Shown: in pieces, positions 1 to 9,077 of the stretch | How the letters are laid out: each line of letters opens with the position of its first letter | Numbering within the stretch: the stretch's first letter is position 1 | Assembly: GCA_029263015.1 (NCBI GenBank) | Contig: JAJCYI010000013.1 | Coordinates: 43,728 to 107,727 of the forward strand | Source: Saprospiraceae bacterium | GTDB lineage: Bacteria > Bacteroidota > Bacteroidia > Chitinophagales > Saprospiraceae | DNA: 64,000 bases | Reading direction: 5' to 3' | The notes under the pieces: generated by a model | The model's database searches: none | What the model saw: the letters and a program-made list of their open reading frames with translations, nothing else | Told to the model about the DNA's origin: nothing | Program-made: the position numbers and the translations under genes

Positions 1-1
1 C

Positions 2-85
2 GCTTGGAAAAAAAAGGGATGGAACAAAGCGGATGAAGAGCACTTTTTAAATGAACATTTCAGAACTTCATATCCCAAGAAGTGA
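2..85 (+). CDS. 3' end of an unrecognised gene (partial)
   Basis: The frame starting at base 2 is open to a TGA at 83-85 and encodes 27 residues rich in Lys, Glu and His, ending in SYPKK. It stops 23 bases before gatB on the same strand, so it could be the last codons of the preceding gene. The fragment is too short to assign a family. The other two forward frames give less protein-like sequence, but this remains a weak call. Confidence 0.4.
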   Translation, partial: AWKKKGWNKADEEHFLNEHFRTSYPKK

Positions 86-108
86 AAATCTGAAATAAGA
101 ATAAGAGC

Positions 109-1557
109 ATGTCCATCTACGATCAATACGAAACCGTTATTGGCCTCGAAATCCACCTCCAGCTTTCTACCCAGAGCAAAGCCTTCTGTGGAGACGATGT
201 GACCTTTGGTGGTGAACCCAATACCCATGTAAGTGCCATTTCATTGGGCCATCCTGGCACGCTTCCAAAATTGAACAAGAAGCAGGTGGAATATGCCGTT
301 CGGCTCGGCCTTGCATTGGACAGTAAGATCAATTTGCGGAACTGCTTTGACCGTAAAAATTACTTCTACCTCGACCTGCCAAAAGGATACCAGATCACTC
401 AGGACAAATACCCTGTAACCGTTGGCGGCGGCCTTGAAATAAGGGTAGATGGGGAAAAAAAATACATCCGCTTGCACCATATCCACATGGAGGAGGACGC
501 CGGAAAATCGATCCACGATGTTGATCCTGCTCATTCACTGATCGACCTAAACCGCGCCGGCACACCCCTACTCGAAATAGTGACCGAGCCAGACCTACGC
601 TCCGGCGAAGAAGTGGATGCTTTCATGACGGCGATGCGCCAACTGGCTCGCTACCTCGATATTTCGGACGGCAACATGCAGGAAGGTTCGATGCGATGTG
701 ACGTGAATGTTTCAGTAATGAAAAAAGGAGAAACCAAATATGGAGAACGCTGCGAAGTCAAAAACGTCAACTCCATGAAATTTGCCCGGCAGGCGATTGC
801 TTACGAAACCAAACGACAGATTGATTTGATAGAAAGCGGAGGTGAAGTCACCCGGACAACCCTCAATTTCAATCCTGTCACGGGCGTCACCACCCCGATG
901 CGGGACAAGGAAAGCGCCCACGACTATCGTTATTTTCCCGATCCTGACCTCCCTCCTGTTGTTTTGACGGAAAAAGAAGTGACAGCCATAAAAGCAGCGC
1001 TCCCGCCTTTGCCAAATGAGCTTTTCCAAAAATTCACCACTGAATTTGCACTGCCAGAATATGATGCGGCGTTGTTGACCACTGAGAAAGACACGGCTTT
1101 GTTTTTTATTGATTTGGCTGGAAAAACTCCCCATTTTAAAGCTGCTGCCAACCTGATCATTAATCGAATCAGCCCTTACTTGTCAGAAAAAAATATTGCC
1201 CTCAAAGATTTTTCAGTCCCCACCAATCAATTGGCCGATTTCATCCAGCTTATTGCAGACGGTAAAGTAACTGCCTCCATCGCCTATCAACGGCTTTTCC
1301 CAGAACTGGTAAAAAACCCTGGAAAATCCCCGCTCGATTTGGCCACTTCCCTCAACCTGATCCAAAGTGACGACGAAGATTTTTTGGAAAAAATAATAGA
1401 AGATATTTTGGCTAAAAACCCCGATAAAGTAAAAGCCTATCAAAATGGCAAAAAAGGCTTGATCGGTTTTTTTATGGGGCAAGTAATGCGTGAATCAAAA
1501 GGGAAGGCCGAGCCAAAAGCAACAAATGCTTTGATTTTGAAGAAGTTGATTTGTTAG
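109..1557 (+). CDS. gatB: Asp-tRNA(Asn)/Glu-tRNA(Gln) amidotransferase subunit B
   Basis: GatB is the tRNA-binding and kinase-like subunit of the GatCAB complex, which converts misacylated Glu-tRNA(Gln) or Asp-tRNA(Asn) to the amidated form in the cytoplasm. The 482-residue product has the usual family length. It opens with YETVIGLEIHLQL, followed by the TQSKAFCG segment and the DLPKGYQITQ block of the catalytic cradle. It ends with the YqeY-like tail domain (GQVMRESKGKAEPKATNAL). The ATG at 109 places the conserved N-terminus correctly. gatA and gatC are not in the window, which is common because the three genes are often unlinked in Bacteroidota. Confidence 0.97.
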   Translation: MSIYDQYETVIGLEIHLQLSTQSKAFCGDDVTFGGEPNTHVSAISLGHPGTLPKLNKKQVEYAVRLGLALDSKINLRNCFDRKNYFYLDLPKGYQITQDKYPVTVGGGLEIRVDGEKKYIRLHHIHMEEDAGKSIHDVDPAHSLIDLNRAGTPLLEIVTEPDLRSGEEVDAFMTAMRQLARYLDISDGNMQEGSMRCDVNVSVMKKGETKYGERCEVKNVNSMKFARQAIAYETKRQIDLIESGGEVTRTTLNFNPVTGVTTPMRDKESAHDYRYFPDPDLPPVVLTEKEVTAIKAALPPLPNELFQKFTTEFALPEYDAALLTTEKDTALFFIDLAGKTPHFKAAANLIINRISPYLSEKNIALKDFSVPTNQLADFIQLIADGKVTASIAYQRLFPELVKNPGKSPLDLATSLNLIQSDDEDFLEKIIEDILAKNPDKVKAYQNGKKGLIGFFMGQVMRESKGKAEPKATNALILKKLIC

Positions 1558-1642
1558 AATCTGTACTTGATCTCTTCTTTTATTCCCCCCATAAACTTTC
1601 TGTTATGCTAATTCGTTGTACTTTTACATAAAATTTTCAGTC

Positions 1643-1894
1643 ATGAGAAATGGTCAATCGAATACCGATGCTTTCTTCTTGGGTTTCTTAGCTGTTCTTG
1701 TAGGATTTGGGGTTTCGTACCTTATAGATGAGCAGTTAAAAAGGCATGGAAGGATACAAGGCTTAAGAAAACAATTAGATACCGGGCCTGTTAATGATTT
1801 TTCAAACATCCAAAATGATTGGTCTAATATCCGAAATGATGTTCAAAAAGCATACAAAAAACTTCAACTAGAGCAACTCAACGAAACCATCTAA
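1643..1894 (+). CDS. small single-pass membrane protein, unknown function
   Basis: The 83-residue product has a short polar N-terminus, one transmembrane helix at about residues 9-27 (FFLGFLAVLVGFGVSYLI) and a long charged, probably helical tail, giving a YtxH-like layout. I chose the ATG at 1643 over an in-frame TTG at 1616 because the hydrophobic segment then sits near the N-terminus. The gene ends at 1894, and the open frame of the following DUF2335-like gene begins at 1872, so the two frames overlap by 23 bases. Translation of the two may be coupled or joined. No function is assigned. Confidence 0.6.
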   Translation: MRNGQSNTDAFFLGFLAVLVGFGVSYLIDEQLKRHGRIQGLRKQLDTGPVNDFSNIQNDWSNIRNDVQKAYKKLQLEQLNETI

Positions 1895-2027
1895 AAGACG
1901 TACTTCTTCCTCTACTCAACAGGTAACGGTTTCGAAGCAAGAAATTTACTCAGGCCCATTACCTAAACCTGAAACATTAGCCCAATACGAACAAATTAAA
2001 CCTGGGTTTGCAGAGCGTCTGATCGTC
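1872..2027 (+). other. in-frame upstream extension of the DUF2335-like gene without a usual start codon
   Basis: The DUF2335 frame is open from just after a TAG at 1869-1871 through to the first ATG at 2028. Every codon from 1872 to 2027 was read. There is no ATG, GTG or TTG; only ATT (1944 and 1995), a CTG (2019) and ACG (1881 and 1926) could act as rare starts. The encoded residues include SGPLPKPETLAQYEQI and PGFAERLI, which match the conserved N-terminal part of the family as I know it, so this stretch is very likely translated. It overlaps the end of the previous gene in the +1 frame. Confidence 0.6.
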
Positions 2028-2312
2028 ATGGCTGAAAAAGAACAAGAAGAAAGACACAAAAATCAAAAATCCCTCATACAAATTGAACAAGATAACCACG
2101 TCGCATTTAACCTTAATATTAAACGTGGGCAAACACTCGCTTTAGTAGCTGTTTTTGCTATGATTGGTTATTGTAGCTATCTCGCCTACTTAGGGGACAT
2201 TCCCGCCTCAGCTGATGCTGCAAAATGGATAATAATTGGTCTTGCTGCTGTATTTATCACAGGCAGATTTGCCTCACAACTAAAAAAGAAAGATTTAGAA
2301 TCTAAAGGGTAG
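2028..2312 (+). CDS. DUF2335-like membrane protein (5' end unresolved)
   Basis: From the first ATG the 94-residue product has a charged amphipathic start (EKEQEERHKNQ) and two transmembrane segments: TLALVAVFAMIGYCSYLAYL and a second at about residues 62-81. This matches the C-terminal two thirds of DUF2335 predicted membrane proteins. The conserved SGPLP segment lies upstream in the same frame (from 1872), so the true protein is probably about 130-145 residues. It may start at a non-AUG codon or be made by a +1 shift from the overlapping upstream gene. A sequencing indel or a recent loss of the start codon are alternatives. Confidence 0.65.
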   Translation: MAEKEQEERHKNQKSLIQIEQDNHVAFNLNIKRGQTLALVAVFAMIGYCSYLAYLGDIPASADAAKWIIIGLAAVFITGRFASQLKKKDLESKG

Positions 2313-2491
2313 CCAGTATCATTTTTGTTATTTCTTTTGACAAAAAAACGGAAAAGCAGTTCCCATTCTTATTATTCTCAGCAGCAACACTTTTCGAAAA
2401 AGCGTCGCTCCTTGTACCGGTTTTTATTTAAATTATCTTTACCTTGGGTGATAAATTCTGGTTCCTTGAATCATGCCATAATCAATACAAC

Positions 2492-4384
2492 ATGAAGTTA
2501 TTTTCAAGAATAATTCTATTTTTTCTTTTATTATATTTTTCTAATATATTAAGCGCCCAACATTTTATCGAATACCAAGACTCCGCAAATATTGACCATA
2601 TTTTTGATCACACCGGCTTTTTGGGTGGGGGTGCAGTCTTTTTTGATTACGACAACGATAGCGACGACGACCTCTATATTACTGCTGGAAATGAGCGGGA
2701 CCATTTTTATGAAAACAATGGCGACGGCACATTTATATACAAAAGTATAGGTGCTGGTTTTTTGGTCACTAAATTATATTACACCACTGGCGTGATTGCT
2801 GGGGACATCGACAACGACGGGTTCAAAGATTTATTCGTCACCACCTGGTTTTCTGATTTTGGACCTCTGGGTAAAAACCTTCTGTACAAAAACAATGGAG
2901 ATGGAACTTTTACGGAAATATGGAATCAACAAGAAGAAAAAGATAACACCCAGGCAATGGGTGCCACATTTATTGATTACGACCTCGATGGATTATTGGA
3001 CATTTACGTGGCCAGTTATGTTGACGAAACAGGGTTCATCCATGATGATAACAACAACATAATTGGGTTCGACCATACTTGTTATAAAAACACGCTTTAT
3101 CACAATATTGGTAATGGCGAATTTGAAGAAAAGTCGTTTTCACTTAATATAATTGATGATGGTTGCGCATTGGCCACAACGGCCACTGACTTCGACATGG
3201 ACGGAGATATGGATATTTATGTAGCCAACGATTTTGGAGAGTTTGTAAAACCTAATCAACTCTATCAATACAATGCTGAAAATGGTTTTTACTGGGGTGT
3301 TGGTTCTGAATATAATGCGGATGAGAGCATGTACGGCATGGGCATCGCTGTCGGTGACATTGACAACGATCTTGACCTCGATTACTATGTTACCAATTTT
3401 GGGAAAAACGCCATGCTCAGGAACGACGGCAACGTATTCACAAACATTTCTGATCCGAGCGGCACAGGAGATGAATATATTACTGGAGACAGCTTGTTTG
3501 CCATTGGATGGGGCACCGCGTTTTTGGACGTTGACAACGACACCGATCTCGATTTATATATTGGAAACGGATTCGTCCCCAGCCCGAGTTTTTTGCCTTC
3601 CTATCTTTTTCAAAATGATAAATTATTTCTGAACGACGGCAATGCTTCTTTTGAAGATGTCGGTCTCGACTTTGGTATTGAGAATAAATACGCCACGAGA
3701 GGTGTTTCGTATTCAGATTACGACAATGACGGCGACCTGGATATTTTGGCGGTGGTGGAAAATATCCCAGTGACCAACTTACAATGGGCAACCCTCCTTT
3801 ATAATAACCAATATGGCAATCAGAAAAATTGGTTTCAGGTAACATTGGAAGGAGTGAAAGTCAATAGGGATGCATATGGGTCAAAATTGTATTTATATGC
3901 CGGCAATAAAGTTTGGTTACAGGAAATCAGTGGAGGATCAAGCCATGCGTCACAACCATCTTCAAGAGCACATTTTGGATTGGATGACCTTACCCATATA
4001 GATAGCCTTAATATTGTATGGACTGGCGGCGAGCATTCACAAACATTATACGATCTCGGCATTAACCAACATATTTATGTAGTTGAGGATACCGCTTTAA
4101 TAAATAGTACTTCTAATATATTTAAACCCACTCTTAATATTTCTATTTCGCCGAACCCCGTCAATCAATTTGTTGACATCGAGTTTGACGTATTACCCCT
4201 TTTAAAAAATGGGAAAATGGAAATATTTAATTTATACGGAAAGTTAAAAAGGGAAATTATTATTGATAGTTTATCAAACAAAATACAAATAAACACAAGC
4301 CACTTAAACAATGGCATTTATTTTATTTCAGCAAATATGGATGGATATATTTTTACTGAAAAAATAATTGTCAATCATGGATGA
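2492..4384 (+). CDS. secreted CRTAC/ASPIC (UnbV) repeat protein with T9SS type A sorting tail
   Basis: The 630-residue product starts with a signal peptide (MKLFSRIILFFLLLYFSNIL, cleavage near SAQ). Many FG-GAP/VCBS-type repeats with calcium-binding patterns such as DYDNDSDDDLY, DIDNDGFKDLF and DYDNDGDLDIL span about residues 40-450. An ASPIC/UnbV domain follows (GSKLYLYAG, SSRAHFGLDD). The last 80 residues form a T9SS type A C-terminal domain beginning near SISPNPVNQFVDIEF. The ATG at 2492 is preferred to an upstream in-frame TTG because it begins the signal peptide. The protein is probably exported across the outer membrane and attached to the cell surface; its ligand is unknown. Confidence 0.88.
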   Translation: MKLFSRIILFFLLLYFSNILSAQHFIEYQDSANIDHIFDHTGFLGGGAVFFDYDNDSDDDLYITAGNERDHFYENNGDGTFIYKSIGAGFLVTKLYYTTGVIAGDIDNDGFKDLFVTTWFSDFGPLGKNLLYKNNGDGTFTEIWNQQEEKDNTQAMGATFIDYDLDGLLDIYVASYVDETGFIHDDNNNIIGFDHTCYKNTLYHNIGNGEFEEKSFSLNIIDDGCALATTATDFDMDGDMDIYVANDFGEFVKPNQLYQYNAENGFYWGVGSEYNADESMYGMGIAVGDIDNDLDLDYYVTNFGKNAMLRNDGNVFTNISDPSGTGDEYITGDSLFAIGWGTAFLDVDNDTDLDLYIGNGFVPSPSFLPSYLFQNDKLFLNDGNASFEDVGLDFGIENKYATRGVSYSDYDNDGDLDILAVVENIPVTNLQWATLLYNNQYGNQKNWFQVTLEGVKVNRDAYGSKLYLYAGNKVWLQEISGGSSHASQPSSRAHFGLDDLTHIDSLNIVWTGGEHSQTLYDLGINQHIYVVEDTALINSTSNIFKPTLNISISPNPVNQFVDIEFDVLPLLKNGKMEIFNLYGKLKREIIIDSLSNKIQINTSHLNNGIYFISANMDGYIFTEKIIVNHG

Positions 4385-4420
4385 AAATAAAATGTGGATA
4401 TTCATTCCTATTTATTTCCT

Positions 4421-4648
4421 TACCGTACACTTTTAATTATGACCTCGTTAGAGGTCTAATAACTTGCCTGACGGCAGTCAGGTGGGTAGAAAAAAAATGA
4501 AACAAGCACTTGTTCGTGCCGTCAGGTACGCAACGTTGCGTACCTGACGGCACGAAACCCATACATTTCTAATATTTACCTACCTACCTGACTGCCGTCA
4601 GGCAAGTCATTTGACCCCTCTGGGGTCAGTTTAAAAGAGTGTACGGTA
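4421..4648. repeat. 228-bp nested inverted-repeat element (MITE-like)
   Basis: The ends TACCGTACACTTTTAA (left) and TACCGTACACTCTTTTAA (right, reverse complement) pair with each other. Inside are mirrored blocks: GACCTCGTTAGAGGTC against GACCCCAGAGGGGTC, then CTTGCCTGACGGCAGTCAGG on both arms. The centre is a hairpin built from CGTGCCGTCAGGTACGCAAC and its complement. The whole element can fold back on itself. It lies between the convergent ends of the CRTAC gene and the arylsulfotransferase gene and could terminate transcription both ways. A related end sequence (TACCGGACACTTTTAT) recurs alone at 35284-35299. Confidence 0.8.
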
Positions 4649-4657
4649 GAGAACTGT

Positions 4658-6328
4658 TTATCTGGAAATAATTATTTTTTGAATTTCACCAGAAATATTT
4701 TCTTTAAAAAAATAAATGCCAGATGGCCACGATGATACATCCAATATGGTTTTACTTCCAATATAATGGTTCTTAAAAATCATTTTTCCATAATTATTAA
4801 AAACCTCCAAATCAATTGCCCCACGTCCTGCCATTTCCAAATGAATATATTCAACCACAGGATTAGGAAAAATATTTAATTCACTTATTTCAACAATTTC
4901 TTCCTCATTGGTAACCATACACGCCGAGGTGTTTGGCTCCAATTCAATAAAACCAATTGGACTTAAATCCTTTCCCGTAAAGCCAGAAAAATATTCAGGG
5001 TAGCGTTCGCACTGAAAAGTAAAATTATCACTGACCTCAAGCTCAAAACCTTGTGGCACTGGAAAGCCATTTTTCAATGGTGTTATATATTGCCAGGCTA
5101 CCTCGCCCTCTGGCGTCAGTTCAAACATAAACCCCTGCTGGGCAGCACACATTACGATGTGCCCATCACCTATTATCTGTATGCTCGAACCTGTTCCTGA
5201 AAAATTCTTGCTCAAGTCAGGGTGGGAAATGTTTTCGGTGAAATCGCCTGGGAGATAAACCCCATCATCCGATAAATAAGCAGCAGTATTTTCGTTCCAA
5301 ACGGGCTCGATAATTTGTCCGAGTGAGAAGGAATTGTCAATAAAATTATTGTACAGCACAATTTTCCCAAAATGTTCATACCCTGGATCAACAAAATCGT
5401 CAATCCATTGTGCATCATGTTGGAAGAATAATCTGCGGTCTTCTGTCTCTCCTTTATTATAGGCTTTGGGGTTGCCCCATCTGTACAACAGGTCACCACC
5501 CTTGCCACTATTCCCGCCTGTATGTCCAATAGCCTCGGCAGTTGTGGTACTGTGGTCAATGATCCATATTTCATTGAAATTCCGGACACTTAATAAAACC
5601 TGGTCTTTTACAGGATCGTAATCAATGGCATTGCTGTGCATCCAATCTGCTCGGCCCCCCGAGTATTCATTATAATTAATATCTATCAAATCAGGGTGGT
5701 CAGCGACCATACCATAATTGGCTTTTGTGGAATCAAGATCCTGCACCAAATGATCCCATGCGTGCCATTCCCAAACTGTGTCGCTGGTCACAGGATTTAA
5801 TTCACGGATATAATCCGGCCAATAGGCAACTTGATTGTTAGCAGCAGAATCAAAACCATTTTCGAGCATTTCTTCAAAACCGATATTCTCCCAAGCTATC
5901 AACAACACATTTCCATTTTCCATATAATGCACATCGTGGTGCTGCCTGTTCAATGAGTCTGCCAGAACATAACACCACAATGATTCATTCTCCCAATTCA
6001 GGATTTCAACTACCCCTCCGCTGCCCCCTGCCCCAAAAGAGGGTTCTGTGATTTTTTCAAGATCAAGCGTACTTCTCAACAGGTTTCCGTTTTCCAAAAG
6101 ATATGCAGTCTTGCCTGGCCTGTTTTCCGGGCTATCTTCCCAAGTGTGTACTATCTCGCCACATTCATTAATCAAAAAAACATTTGATTGCCTTTCAGGG
6201 TAGATCAAATTATAACCACCAATGCTTTCATCATTATTTAAAGAAATAAGACCGACCGTATTTTGGGAAAACAAAATAGAAGTAAATAAATATTGCAGTG
6301 ATACGATGACAATAGTCAGCTTTTTCAT
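4658..6328 (-). CDS. arylsulfotransferase (ASST)-like secreted protein with T9SS type A tail
   Basis: The 556-residue product has a signal peptide (MKKLTIVIVSLQYLFTSILF, cleavage after SQ). A beta-propeller-like region has the ASST-family layout: VFLINECGEIVHTWE, the repeated pattern of lines of text about gain and loss of a group, HHDVHYMENGNVLLIAWE and MHSNAIDYDP. A T9SS type A sorting domain begins near LNIFPNPVVEYIHLEM. In studied ASSTs a histidine in the propeller accepts the sulfuryl group. Candidate histidines are present here, but the active site was not verified, so activity is inferred only from the fold. The gene follows the sus operon on the same strand but a terminator separates them. 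Confidence 0.8.
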   Translation of the reverse strand: MKKLTIVIVSLQYLFTSILFSQNTVGLISLNNDESIGGYNLIYPERQSNVFLINECGEIVHTWEDSPENRPGKTAYLLENGNLLRSTLDLEKITEPSFGAGGSGGVVEILNWENESLWCYVLADSLNRQHHDVHYMENGNVLLIAWENIGFEEMLENGFDSAANNQVAYWPDYIRELNPVTSDTVWEWHAWDHLVQDLDSTKANYGMVADHPDLIDINYNEYSGGRADWMHSNAIDYDPVKDQVLLSVRNFNEIWIIDHSTTTAEAIGHTGGNSGKGGDLLYRWGNPKAYNKGETEDRRLFFQHDAQWIDDFVDPGYEHFGKIVLYNNFIDNSFSLGQIIEPVWNENTAAYLSDDGVYLPGDFTENISHPDLSKNFSGTGSSIQIIGDGHIVMCAAQQGFMFELTPEGEVAWQYITPLKNGFPVPQGFELEVSDNFTFQCERYPEYFSGFTGKDLSPIGFIELEPNTSACMVTNEEEIVEISELNIFPNPVVEYIHLEMAGRGAIDLEVFNNYGKMIFKNHYIGSKTILDVSSWPSGIYFFKENISGEIQKIIISR

Positions 6329-6351
6329 ACAGAAATCAGTAATGACAAAAA

Positions 6352-6378
6352 AATAGGCCCTCTTTTCAGAGGGCCTAT
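6352..6378 (-). terminator. intrinsic terminator after the susCD operon
   Basis: On the minus strand the stem ATAGGCCCTC/GAGGGCCTAT with a 6-base loop is followed by seven T residues. It lies between the end of the third sus-operon gene (6414) and the start of the arylsulfotransferase gene (6328), so it separates the two transcription units. Confidence 0.85.
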
Positions 6379-6413
6379 ATCTTTCATTATTATTGGTATA
6401 TAATAAAAAGATT

Positions 6414-7412
6414 TTATTTCAATGCAGGCCAGGGAGTACCGTCTGTTCTTGTAATAGAAGCGACACCACCTTCACCGTAGTCATTGATCCAATCGATAAT
6501 TAAGTTACTACCATTAACAGTAATGCTATTAAACGAATATACCTCGCCCCATTGGCTTGAGCCTGACCAAGATAATTTATTACAAGCATCAACTAACTGA
6601 ACATTTCCGTTTCCAGCACCATCGTTTGGCATACTACCTTGATTACTGGCATCGCATGGATCATAACTCCAGCCACCAAAATAGGCACCCATAGAAGCAT
6701 CCAAAAATTCAATGTCACAACCACCGCCAGTAGTATAGATATCGTAAACTCCATCACCTACTTGCTCAAAACGAATAGTTCCAGTAGTTACGACACCTAT
6801 ATTCCAAGGCGCAGTACCTGCAGATGTCGCAGTTAAATCATATACGCCATCTAATGAAGAAACGCAAAGCAATGGCTTCTGGAATCGGAAGACACCGTCA
6901 AAGCCATTGTTGCCCTGTAAGGAAGAACCTGAGTTGTCAGGACCGAATTCGCTGCCGTTGTTCATCACGATGATGCCATCAAAAATGAGGTCATCCCCAC
7001 CGTTCATATCATCAATGGTCAATCCCAAAGCAGCTATGGCTTCGTTCATTGAAAACGCATAAGATGCATTGGGCAATCCCGAAGTAGGATCGGTACCGAA
7101 TGAAGAAGCTGGTGTGGACAACAACAATACTTTGTCAGTCACAGTCCCAGCTACATTGTCCCGGTGCCATACATACCAATCGTGGGAGGCGATGTTATTA
7201 CCGTTGTTTTCATCAAAAAACTCCACAGAAAATGCAAAGGCAGAGCCATCTGGATCGGTAAAGAAGAACGTACCTCCATCATCGGTCAACTTCCGGGCAA
7301 AAGCGCCATGCTCAAGCTCATCGAAAGTTACGAAGGGCAGTGGTTCATCGGCACAAGAAGTGACAAACAGACCACATACCGCAATTAGAAATAGTTGCTT
7401 TATAAATTTCAT
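6414..7412 (-). CDS. lipoprotein, third gene of a susCD operon
   Basis: The 332-residue product starts with a lipoprotein signal (MKFIKQLFLIAVCGLFVTSC, lipobox VTSC). The rest is rich in Asp, Gly, Asn and aromatic residues, as in surface beta-sandwich proteins, and no named domain is recognised. It follows susD by 18 bases on the same strand and is the last gene before the terminator. By position it may be a surface ligand-binding partner of the SusC/SusD transporter, as SusE/SusF-type lipoproteins are. That role is inference from context. Confidence 0.75.
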   Translation of the reverse strand: MKFIKQLFLIAVCGLFVTSCADEPLPFVTFDELEHGAFARKLTDDGGTFFFTDPDGSAFAFSVEFFDENNGNNIASHDWYVWHRDNVAGTVTDKVLLLSTPASSFGTDPTSGLPNASYAFSMNEAIAALGLTIDDMNGGDDLIFDGIIVMNNGSEFGPDNSGSSLQGNNGFDGVFRFQKPLLCVSSLDGVYDLTATSAGTAPWNIGVVTTGTIRFEQVGDGVYDIYTTGGGCDIEFLDASMGAYFGGWSYDPCDASNQGSMPNDGAGNGNVQLVDACNKLSWSGSSQWGEVYSFNSITVNGSNLIIDWINDYGEGGVASITRTDGTPWPALK

Positions 7413-7430
7413 TATAAATTAATTTTTATT

Positions 7431-9059
7431 TTAAAAATCATAAATACCTGCTGGGTTAGTGTCCCAGAATACCTGCTCAGTAATAGCACGCTGGCTTGCG
7501 TTGGCATTCAAGTTCACATAATCCGCTGGATAGAACATCAACCTTGGGAAGTCGCCTGCACTAGGATCCCTTGTTGGTTGCATGTTTGTTGGCATACCAG
7601 TCCTTCTGTAAAAGTTGTATGCTTCAACACCATTGCCCCAAAGTGCGATATGGTATTCTTTCAGAATAACATTCAAACGATCATCCTCAGTAGCTGCAGC
7701 GTCGTACATACTCATCACGAGATCGATATAAGCATCAATATCTGTTTGGGCATCACCCTGAGAAGGAGCTGTTGCTTGAAGGCCGGCAAAAGAATAAACT
7801 TTAGCCATAGACTTCTCAATACCACTCTGAAGGTAAGCTTTAGGATCGCCAGTTGTTCCCAATGTCAATGCAGATTCAGCTAACATGAAATCAACAAAAG
7901 AAGAAAGCATGATTGGAGCAATACCTTGTCCGCCTGCGCCATCAGTTCCACTGTTTTTCACATTCGTACCTTCTCCAGCATCATATTTTCCACCCGCTGG
8001 GTAGAGGCCATAAGCACATCTCCTGTCTCCATCTGGAGGAATGCCATCATTGTTACCGTGATCACGACCCCAAAGACCATCTTCACTACCAACACACCAT
8101 GGATATGGGCCAGTGTAGTGAATAGGGCGGGGAATGGTCCAACAATCCAATGTAAATGCATCAATCTCTGATGGATGCGTCAAATCCTGACGGTAGAAAT
8201 AAAACCTTGTACGAGGATCCCGTATCCCTTTTTCAGCGTCCAATGACCACATGAAATAGTTTGACAGGTACTCATTGTCAGACGATTCATAAAAGTTCGC
8301 ATAAAACGGAGACCTTGAGTCAGGGAAGCTACGGTTAGTACCATACTGGAATTGGAAATCACCACTGGCATCTGCAATCACATTGCCGATCAAGGCATTG
8401 ATCTCAGAAGTTGGGTTATTCACCAAGCGAGTAGTCATGTACCACTTGAGCTTCATGGTGTTGGCAGCCGCCGTCCATTTGGCGTTATCACCTCCATAAA
8501 AGAGGTCATTGGAGCCAATGTTAGGTCCAGGTGTGCCAAAATCTTTAATGGCCTCATCCAATAATGCCAGTGCGATGTCGTAAATACCTTTTTGGTCATC
8601 AGCTATAGGGCTAGGTATTTCCACACCTTTGCCAGCTTCAGAGAAAGGTACATTACCAAAAAGGTCAACCAATGTCATCAAAATGTATGCTTTCATCACT
8701 TTGGACGCCCCTGCATAAGTCGGAAGATCTTCTTGCGTATTTGCAATCAAACCGTCCAAATCAGGAAGCAGGTCAGAATAGGCCCTGTTCCAAAGGAAAT
8801 TGTACGTAGTAGGCGCATATGCATTATTGTAAGTATTCCCTCCAGTCATTGCATTCATCCTTACCGGACGCATGGTATTGAAGCTGGCATTAAAGAAGAA
8901 ATCTTTAAAATCCAGTTGGATGGAATTAAAAATAAAGGCTGTCTCGGCATTCTCAGGTGATACACCATTTGGGTTGTCCAAATGATCGAGTTCAGTGAGT
9001 TCACATGAAGAGAACGCAACCAAGACCGCTACTGCTAAATATTTAAAAATATGTTTCAT
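7431..9059 (-). CDS. SusD/RagB-family outer-membrane lipoprotein
   Basis: The 542-residue product begins with a lipoprotein signal (MKHIFKYLAVAVLVAFSSC). It has features of the SusD/RagB (SusD-like 2) group: the N-terminal helix region LDHLDNPNGVSPENAET, the helical TPR-like scaffold, LVDLFGNVPFSEA and a C-terminal WGNGVEAYNFYRRTGMPTN segment. SusD proteins form the lid that binds substrate and hands it to the TonB-dependent SusC pore. It follows susC by 18 bases and is clearly co-transcribed. The substrate is unknown; no degradative enzyme lies inside the operon. Confidence 0.93.
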   Translation of the reverse strand: MKHIFKYLAVAVLVAFSSCELTELDHLDNPNGVSPENAETAFIFNSIQLDFKDFFFNASFNTMRPVRMNAMTGGNTYNNAYAPTTYNFLWNRAYSDLLPDLDGLIANTQEDLPTYAGASKVMKAYILMTLVDLFGNVPFSEAGKGVEIPSPIADDQKGIYDIALALLDEAIKDFGTPGPNIGSNDLFYGGDNAKWTAAANTMKLKWYMTTRLVNNPTSEINALIGNVIADASGDFQFQYGTNRSFPDSRSPFYANFYESSDNEYLSNYFMWSLDAEKGIRDPRTRFYFYRQDLTHPSEIDAFTLDCWTIPRPIHYTGPYPWCVGSEDGLWGRDHGNNDGIPPDGDRRCAYGLYPAGGKYDAGEGTNVKNSGTDGAGGQGIAPIMLSSFVDFMLAESALTLGTTGDPKAYLQSGIEKSMAKVYSFAGLQATAPSQGDAQTDIDAYIDLVMSMYDAAATEDDRLNVILKEYHIALWGNGVEAYNFYRRTGMPTNMQPTRDPSAGDFPRLMFYPADYVNLNANASQRAITEQVFWDTNPAGIYDF

Positions 9060-9077
9060 TTTCTAGGTTTTATTATT

